Part shown: positions 6,850 to 9,183 of the stretch, one piece after another | How the letters are laid out: the number at the start of each line of letters is the position of its first letter | How positions within the stretch are numbered: position 1 is the first letter of the stretch | Assembly (NCBI GenBank): GCA_009698295.1 | Contig: WLQO01000043.1 | Coordinates: 1-9,183 of the forward strand | Length of the DNA: 9,183 bases | Origin: Actinomycetota bacterium | GTDB lineage: Bacteria; Actinomycetota; Actinomycetes; Nanopelagicales; Nanopelagicaceae | Direction: 5' to 3' | The notes under the pieces: generated by a model | Told to the model about the DNA's origin: nothing | Databases searched by the model: none | What the model saw: only the letters and a program-made list of their open reading frames with translations | Position numbers and translations under genes: made by a program

Positions 6850-7847
6850 TAGATAACTCCCCCAGCGATCGAGATAAGTCTGCGCGCTTTCAACTGCGTT
6901 TCTTCCCATTCCGCACTTGGATCACTTCCCCAAGTTATTCCAGCGCCAGTACCAAATCGCAACTGCCCATCCCTTTCGCTCCAAAAGGTGCGAATAGCCA
7001 CCGAGAGTTCTGCTTTATCTCCTTCAACCCAGCCCATAATTCCGCAGTAAGGACCGCGCGGTGCTGGCTCGTTTTCTGCGATTACTTTTAGCGCCGAACT
7101 CTTGGGAGCGCCGCTGATTGAACCAGCAGGTAATAAAGCATTTAGAATTTCTCGCCATTTTAAATTAGATTTTAGCGTTCCGACCACATCAGAAACTAAA
7201 TGACGCAGACCAGGATGATCTTCGCTTCGCAAAAGTTCTGCGACATCAACGCTGCCGGGCTGACATATTTGACCCAAGTCATTGCGCATCAAATCAACGA
7301 TCATCACATTCTCGCTCTGATCTTTTTTGCCAAAACTCTTTTCACTAAGTTCTTGCGTGCCCTTGATCGGCGATGTAATCACTTGATCGCCTTCACGTCG
7401 TAAGAAGAGTTCTGGCGAAGCTGAAGCGATTTGGATTTGCGGCAGTGAGAGAAAGGATGCGAAGGGCGCGGGATTTTCCAGCAAAATCTTTGCAAACAGG
7501 GAGGCCAACTCTTCGCCAGCGAAATCCACATTTAACACTCGACAAGCGTTGACTTGATAAACCCAACCACTGGCTATCGCTTGGCGTATTGCTTCCACGT
7601 AGTTGCAATACTCGACTTGATTAAGCGAAGAACGCCATTCTTTCTCTGGCCCTTGCCAAGTATTTGAATCAAATGGGAAAGGTGATGTGATAACTTCCGA
7701 AAATCTTGCGAGCCGCACTTTGCCTTCATAGGAGATATTTACCGCCCAAAAATTGCCATCATCTAAGCGAGATAGATCATCGCTTTCTTCAATTAACGAA
7801 TGCGCAAACCTGCCACCCATCCAAAAGCAGTCTTGGCGCAGATCCAT
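6849..7847 (-). CDS. pabB: Aminodeoxychorismate synthase component I (chorismate-binding enzyme)
   Basis: Converts chorismate and ammonia to 4-amino-4-deoxychorismate, feeding PabC next door. The chorismate-binding domain fills most of the 332 residues. P-I-K-G-T (160-164) has Lys162, the residue that distinguishes PabB from anthranilate synthase, which usually has alanine there. Then come E-N-V-M-I-V-D-L-M-R-N-D-L-G (179-192), P-A-G-S-I-S-G-A-P-K (240-249), G-P-Y-C-G-I-M-G-W (265-273) and G-T-G-A-G-I-T-W-G-S-D-P (299-310). No glutamine amidotransferase domain is fused and none is in the window, so PabA or a shared TrpG must come from elsewhere. The frame stays open to 7961, but that would run into tRNA-Gly. 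ATG at 7847 clears the tRNA, gives a family-like start (G-G-R-F about 10 residues in), and has TAGCGT 7 bases upstream. A generic isochorismate or anthranilate role is less likely. Confidence 0.88.
   Translation of the reverse strand: MDLRQDCFWMGGRFAHSLIEESDDLSRLDDGNFWAVNISYEGKVRLARFSEVITSPFPFDSNTWQGPEKEWRSSLNQVEYCNYVEAIRQAIASGWVYQVNACRVLNVDFAGEELASLFAKILLENPAPFASFLSLPQIQIASASPELFLRREGDQVITSPIKGTQELSEKSFGKKDQSENVMIVDLMRNDLGQICQPGSVDVAELLRSEDHPGLRHLVSDVVGTLKSNLKWREILNALLPAGSISGAPKSSALKVIAENEPAPRGPYCGIMGWVEGDKAELSVAIRTFWSERDGQLRFGTGAGITWGSDPSAEWEETQLKARRLISIAGGVI
6857..6863 (-). promoter_or_regulatory. Strong Shine-Dalgarno of pabC (decides its start)
   Basis: GGGGGAG on the minus strand, within the last codons of pabB, is 7 bases before the ATG at 6849. 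It rules in the TAATG-overlap start over the longer open frame to 6909. Confidence 0.8.
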
Positions 7848-7854
7848 ACCCCCA

Positions 7855-7860
7855 ACGCTA
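7855..7860 (-). promoter_or_regulatory. Candidate -10 box for a leaderless pabB-pabC-thrS-hit mRNA
   Basis: TAGCGT on the minus strand matches TANNNT and is followed by exactly 7 bases and the pabB ATG. A G-run (7849-7853) lies between hexamer and ATG, but at one base from the ATG it is too close to act as a normal Shine-Dalgarno. No clear -35 is seen. Confidence 0.4.
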
Positions 7861-7877
7861 CGGTGAAAACTCTCGCT

Positions 7878-7907
7878 TTGGCGGATAGCCCCTTGCTGCG
7901 ATAGATT
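7878..7907 (+). promoter_or_regulatory. Promoter of tRNA-Gly
   Basis: TTGGCG (7878-7883) and TAGATT (7902-7907) are separated by 18 bases. Transcription should start near 7914, about ten bases before the tRNA. This divides the 76-base gap between pabB and tRNA-Gly with the opposing pabB promoter. Confidence 0.55.
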
Positions 7908-7923
7908 TGCCCCCGCACGAAAT

Positions 7924-7996
7924 GCGGACGTAGCGCAGCTGGTAGCGCGGAACCTTGCCAAGGTTCAGGTCGCGGGTTCGAACCCCGTCGTCCGCT
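7924..7996 (+). tRNA. tRNA-Gly (anticodon GCC)
   Basis: The cloverleaf is complete: acceptor GCGGACG (7924-7930) with CGTCCGC (7989-7995), D stem GCGC/GCGC (7933-7936, 7945-7948), anticodon stem GAACC/GGTTC with loop TTGCCAA (anticodon 7957-7959), and T arm with TTCGAAC loop (7977-7983). The discriminator is T7996. The CCA end is not encoded. The last T-stem pair is G-T. It reads GGC and GGT glycine codons. Confidence 0.97.
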
Positions 7997-8003
7997 CGGA
8001 TTG

Positions 8004-8038
8004 ACCGCCGCTTTGGAATTTATTTTTCAGGTGGCGGT
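8004..8038 (+). terminator. Possible terminator hairpin after tRNA-Gly
   Basis: ACCGCCGC (8004-8011) pairs with GTGGCGGT (8031-8038) over eight positions, one of them a G-U wobble. The loop is 19 bases and the run after it is only TTCTCT. It is GC-rich in an AT-rich region, which argues for function, but the long loop and weak T-tract make it a poor intrinsic terminator. Processing or read-through into tRNA-Cys is equally possible. Confidence 0.35.
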
Positions 8039-8083
8039 TTCTCTATGCATGATGAATAAAGAAGTAGTTGGAAGTTACGGTTT

Positions 8084-8157
8084 GGTCGGATGGCCGAGAG
8101 GCGAGGCAAGGGACTGCAAATCCCTCTACACGGGTTCAAATCCCGTTCCGACCTCCA
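8084..8157 (+). tRNA. tRNA-Cys (anticodon GCA), CCA encoded
   Basis: Acceptor GGTCGGA (8084-8090) pairs with TCCGACC (8147-8153). The three-pair D stem is GCC/GGC (8093-8095, 8105-8107). The anticodon stem is AGGGA/TCCCT with loop CTGCAAA, anticodon at 8116-8118. The T stem is ACGGG/CCCGT with a TTCAAAT loop. Discriminator T8154 (U73) is the identity base expected for tRNA-Cys and is followed by CCA (8155-8157), unlike the Gly and Val genes here. No convincing own promoter was found in 8039-8083. Confidence 0.97.
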
Positions 8158-8180
8158 GAGTAAAAAGTAGAAGTCACAGA

Positions 8181-8184
8181 GGAG
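8181..8184 (+). promoter_or_regulatory. Shine-Dalgarno of the cupin gene (decides its start)
   Basis: GGAG lies 6 bases before ATG 8191. The in-frame ATG at 8185 directly touches the GGAG and could not be used with it, so the gene should start at 8191. Confidence 0.75.
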
Positions 8185-8190
8185 ATGCTG

Positions 8191-8535
8191 ATGGCAGATG
8201 ATCAATCACAACGTCCATGGGGACGTTATGAGATCTTGTCTGAAAGCGATGCTCATAAAGTAAAAACTATCTTGGTAAATCCAGGTAAACGTCTTTCTTA
8301 TCAACGCCATGAAAAGCGCGCAGAACATTGGTTTATAGTCCAGGGCGATGCGCGCATCACTTTGAATGGTGATATCTTCGAAATGGGTGCGGGAGATTCG
8401 ATCGATATCGAAATCGGTGAATTACACCGTATCGAAAATATCGGAACCACCGATGTGATCTTCGTTGAAGTGCAGACGGGAACGTACTTTGGCGAAGATG
8501 ATATTGAGCGTATTGAGGATGATTTCGGGCGTTAA
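8191..8535 (+). CDS. Single-domain cupin related to the C-terminal domain of type II phosphomannose isomerase
   Basis: A 114-residue one-cupin protein. R-P-W-G-R-Y-E-I-L (8-16), P-G-K-R-L-S-Y-Q-R-H-E-K-R-A-E-H-W (31-47), G-E-L-H-R-I-E-N (76-83) and G-E-D-D-I-E-R-I-E-D-D-F-G-R (101-114) follow the C-terminal domain of bifunctional mannose-6-phosphate isomerase/GDP-mannose pyrophosphorylase almost motif for motif. Gln38, His40, Glu45 and His79 are the likely metal ligands. The pyrophosphorylase half is absent, so it may be a stand-alone mannose-6-phosphate isomerase (fructose-6-P to mannose-6-P, the route to GDP-mannose) or a sugar-binding regulator. The sequence cannot tell which. It starts 33 bases after tRNA-Cys with no terminator or clear promoter between, so read-through from the tRNA unit is plausible. 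All its arginine codons are CGN, in keeping with a native gene. Confidence 0.8.
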   Translation: MADDQSQRPWGRYEILSESDAHKVKTILVNPGKRLSYQRHEKRAEHWFIVQGDARITLNGDIFEMGAGDSIDIEIGELHRIENIGTTDVIFVEVQTGTYFGEDDIERIEDDFGR

Positions 8536-8545
8536 ATCGCTCGGC

Positions 8546-8551
8546 TATACT
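8546..8551 (+). promoter_or_regulatory. Candidate -10 box of tRNA-Val
   Basis: TATACT (five of six matches to TATAAT) lies in the 55-base gap between the cupin stop and tRNA-Val. The predicted start is near 8558, giving a leader of about 32 bases. No good -35 is visible, so this may depend on an activator or be one of two overlapping weak sites. Confidence 0.4.
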
Positions 8552-8590
8552 TTCCCAACAATTTAATACATACCGAAAATTTTTAGACCC

Positions 8591-8662
8591 GGACGATTGG
8601 CTCAGCGGTAGAGCACCACATTGACATTGTGGGGGTCACTGGTTCGATCCCAGTATCGTCCA
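8591..8662 (+). tRNA. tRNA-Val (anticodon GAC)
   Basis: Acceptor GGACGAT (8591-8597) pairs with ATCGTCC (8655-8661). The D stem is GCTC/GAGC, and the anticodon stem is CCACA/TGTGG with loop TTGACAT, anticodon 8623-8625. The T stem is ACTGG/CCAGT with a TTCGATC loop. The discriminator is A8662 and CCA is not encoded. The gene is intact. Its 3' half is the likely attachment site for the recombinase that begins 148 bases downstream. Confidence 0.97.
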
Positions 8663-8679
8663 CTTCATCACATTGAAGT
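8662..8679 (+). terminator. Weak hairpin at the 3' end of tRNA-Val
   Basis: ACTTCA (8662-8667) and TGAAGT (8674-8679) can pair around a six-base loop, with TTTT at 8687-8690. The stem is short and AT-rich and the T-run is not adjacent, so termination here is only a possibility. Confidence 0.25.
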
Positions 8680-8685
8680 ATCTTG

Positions 8686-8769
8686 ATTTTGACCCAATGC
8701 GGACAACATCAGAAAAACGGACGAAGTTTGGATCAAATCCAATATATGAAACAACTTATTGGGTTTGAT
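8686..8769. repeat. Cluster of three related ATTGGRT-type repeats, including a 13-bp inverted repeat
   Basis: Bases 8732-8744 and 8757-8769 form an inverted repeat of 13 pairs with one G-T wobble around a 12-base spacer. A third related copy lies at 8686-8698 on the minus strand (ATTGGGTCAAAAT). A perfect six-base palindrome TTGGAT-CAA-ATCCAA (8728-8742) overlaps the left arm. The position between the tRNA and the recombinase start fits integrase or excisionase arm sites, or an operator controlling the recombinase. Confidence 0.45.
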
Positions 8770-8784
8770 TGCGATTGAAACATC

Positions 8785-8790
8785 TATCCT
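8785..8790 (+). promoter_or_regulatory. Candidate -10 box of the recombinase gene
   Basis: TATCCT fits TANNNT and sits 19 bases before the ATG, leaving room for the Shine-Dalgarno. No well-spaced -35 is seen. The -35 region would overlap the right arm of the inverted repeat (8757-8769), which would suit autorepression. Confidence 0.35.
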
Positions 8791-8795
8791 TAACT

Positions 8796-8801
8796 GGAAG
8801 G
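8796..8801 (+). promoter_or_regulatory. Shine-Dalgarno of the recombinase gene
   Basis: GGAAGG lies 8 bases before ATG 8810. This sets the recombinase apart from the apparently leaderless chromosomal unit heads and fixes its start. Confidence 0.7.
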
Positions 8802-8809
8802 TGTCAATC

Positions 8810-9183
8810 ATGTTGGTATCAACATACTTAGAAAACTACCTAGAGCGTCAGGCATACAGAGCCTCTACTTCTAGAAACTACACAAAACACATCAAGCAAC
8901 TTGGATTCATGCAATTTGATGTTGATCAAATTACCCCCAAAATGATCATGGATTCTTGCGCTCGCATAGATACCTACACAGTAAGGCGATCAGCCCTTAT
9001 CTCTTGTAGAGCGATCTTTAAAGAGCATTTAGGAGTGGATCACAAAAAGATTCCAATACTCCCCCATGTTCAGAAGGTCTACGAATTCCCCACTCAGGAT
9101 GAACTCCACGAGATGATCAATAGAACCAAATACAGACTTCAACTTCTCCTATGCATGTATGCAGGTTTGAGAGTTGGGGAAGC
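8810..9183 (+). CDS. Tyrosine recombinase/phage-type integrase, N-terminal part (cut by window edge)
   Basis: The frame is open from ATG 8810 to the right edge, 124 whole codons. Residues about 1-75 are helical and basic and resemble the SAM-like core-binding domain. S-T-Y-L-E-N-Y (4-10) begins the first helix and T-S-R-N-Y-T-K-H-I-K-Q-L (20-31) follows. F-P-T-Q-D-E-L-H-E-M-I (93-103) marks the entry to the catalytic domain. L-L-L-C-M-Y-A-G-L-R-V-G-E (112-124) is box I, with Arg121 as the first catalytic arginine. The remaining R-H-R-Y residues lie beyond the window. Six of ten arginine codons are AGA and one is AGG, whereas the neighbouring cupin uses only CGN, pointing to transfer. Placement beside tRNA-Val implies integration at that gene, but it could also be a relic. 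The window cannot show whether the gene is intact. Confidence 0.85.
   Translation, partial: MLVSTYLENYLERQAYRASTSRNYTKHIKQLGFMQFDVDQITPKMIMDSCARIDTYTVRRSALISCRAIFKEHLGVDHKKIPILPHVQKVYEFPTQDELHEMINRTKYRLQLLLCMYAGLRVGE

Larger units (their letters stand above)
8663..9183 (+). mobile_element. Left end of an element integrated at tRNA-Val (runs off the window)
   Basis: A tyrosine recombinase gene starts 148 bases past the 3' end of an intact tRNA-Val gene, pointing away from it. Its codon choice differs from the flanking genes, and the spacer holds related short repeats. This is the usual layout of a tRNA-integrated prophage, island or ICE. The far end, with the duplicated tRNA 3' segment, is outside the window, so size and cargo are unknown. 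Confidence 0.6.

Noticed and set aside
6850..6909. Longer pabC starting at 6909
   Set aside because: The extra 20 residues overlap pabB. The ATG at 6849 has a TAATG overlap, a GGGGGAG at 7 bases and the expected family N-terminus.
7848..7961. N-terminal extension of pabB to an ATG at 7961
   Set aside because: It would run antisense through half of an unmistakable tRNA-Gly gene and its promoter, and the extra residues do not look like the family. The ATG at 7847 gives a normal start.
8185..8190. Cupin start two codons earlier (ATG 8185)
   Set aside because: It touches the GGAG directly, leaving no spacing, while ATG 8191 has a six-base spacing.
8001..8205. Open frames on both strands across the tRNA-Cys region
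   Set aside because: They run through tRNA-Cys and have no recognisable protein pattern or ribosome-binding site. They are chance frames.
8662..9183. Second copy of the tRNA-Val 3' end (far attachment site) inside the window
   Set aside because: Apart from the tRNA itself, no stretch matches the T-arm/acceptor segment. Short resemblances such as CACATTGA are too brief to count.
1..9183. CRISPR array, IS element or toxin-antitoxin pair
   Set aside because: No regularly spaced repeats, no transposase and no small gene pair were found. All substantial frames are explained by the listed genes or are their shadows.

Overview
The window looks like chromosome from a low-GC actinobacterium with a compact genome, plus the first ~500 bases of an integrated element at the right end. 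The actinobacterial call rests on gene content. A phosphatidylinositol mannoside (PIM) module (PI-phosphate synthase, PatA-type acyltransferase, PimA mannosyltransferase, Nudix membrane protein) lies next to a HIT-family dinucleotide hydrolase/phosphorylase and thrS, an arrangement familiar from mycobacteria and relatives. AT-rich codon use, almost no intergenic space and small proteins would suit a streamlined freshwater or marine lineage such as the acI group (Nanopelagicales). That lineage assignment is inference.

Layout. (1) Bases 1-2939, minus strand: pgsA-like PI-phosphate synthase, PatA-like acyltransferase, pimA and a Nudix-type protein cut by the window edge. They are packed with gaps or overlaps of 4 bases or fewer and form one operon for the inositol-mannolipid pathway. 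(2) Bases 2988-3557, plus strand: a lone 189-residue protein that reads as a shrunken EF-G-type G domain whose nucleotide-binding motifs are destroyed. It is divergent from pgsA and convergent with the HIT gene. (3) Bases 3568-7847, minus strand: pabB, pabC, thrS and a HIT-family gene, again abutting or overlapping. This joins p-aminobenzoate (folate) synthesis to threonyl-tRNA synthetase and dinucleotide polyphosphate turnover. (4) Bases 7924-8662, plus strand: tRNA-Gly(GCC), tRNA-Cys(GCA), a small phosphomannose-isomerase-type cupin and tRNA-Val(GAC). (5) Bases 8663-9183: a non-coding stretch with related repeats, then the N-terminal part of a tyrosine recombinase. Its arginine codons are mostly AGA, unlike its neighbours. 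This is the typical left end of an element integrated at a tRNA gene.

Expression logic. Genes inside the operons have Shine-Dalgarno sequences or tight overlaps. The three protein genes that head a transcription unit (pgsA, the EF-G-like gene and pabB) lack a Shine-Dalgarno. Each instead has a TANNNT hexamer exactly 7 bases before a start codon, as expected for leaderless mRNAs. The most unusual items are the degenerate EF-G-like protein sitting inside an otherwise conserved lipid/HIT neighbourhood, and the recombinase with its repeat cluster beside tRNA-Val. No stretch longer than 300 bases lacks a gene.
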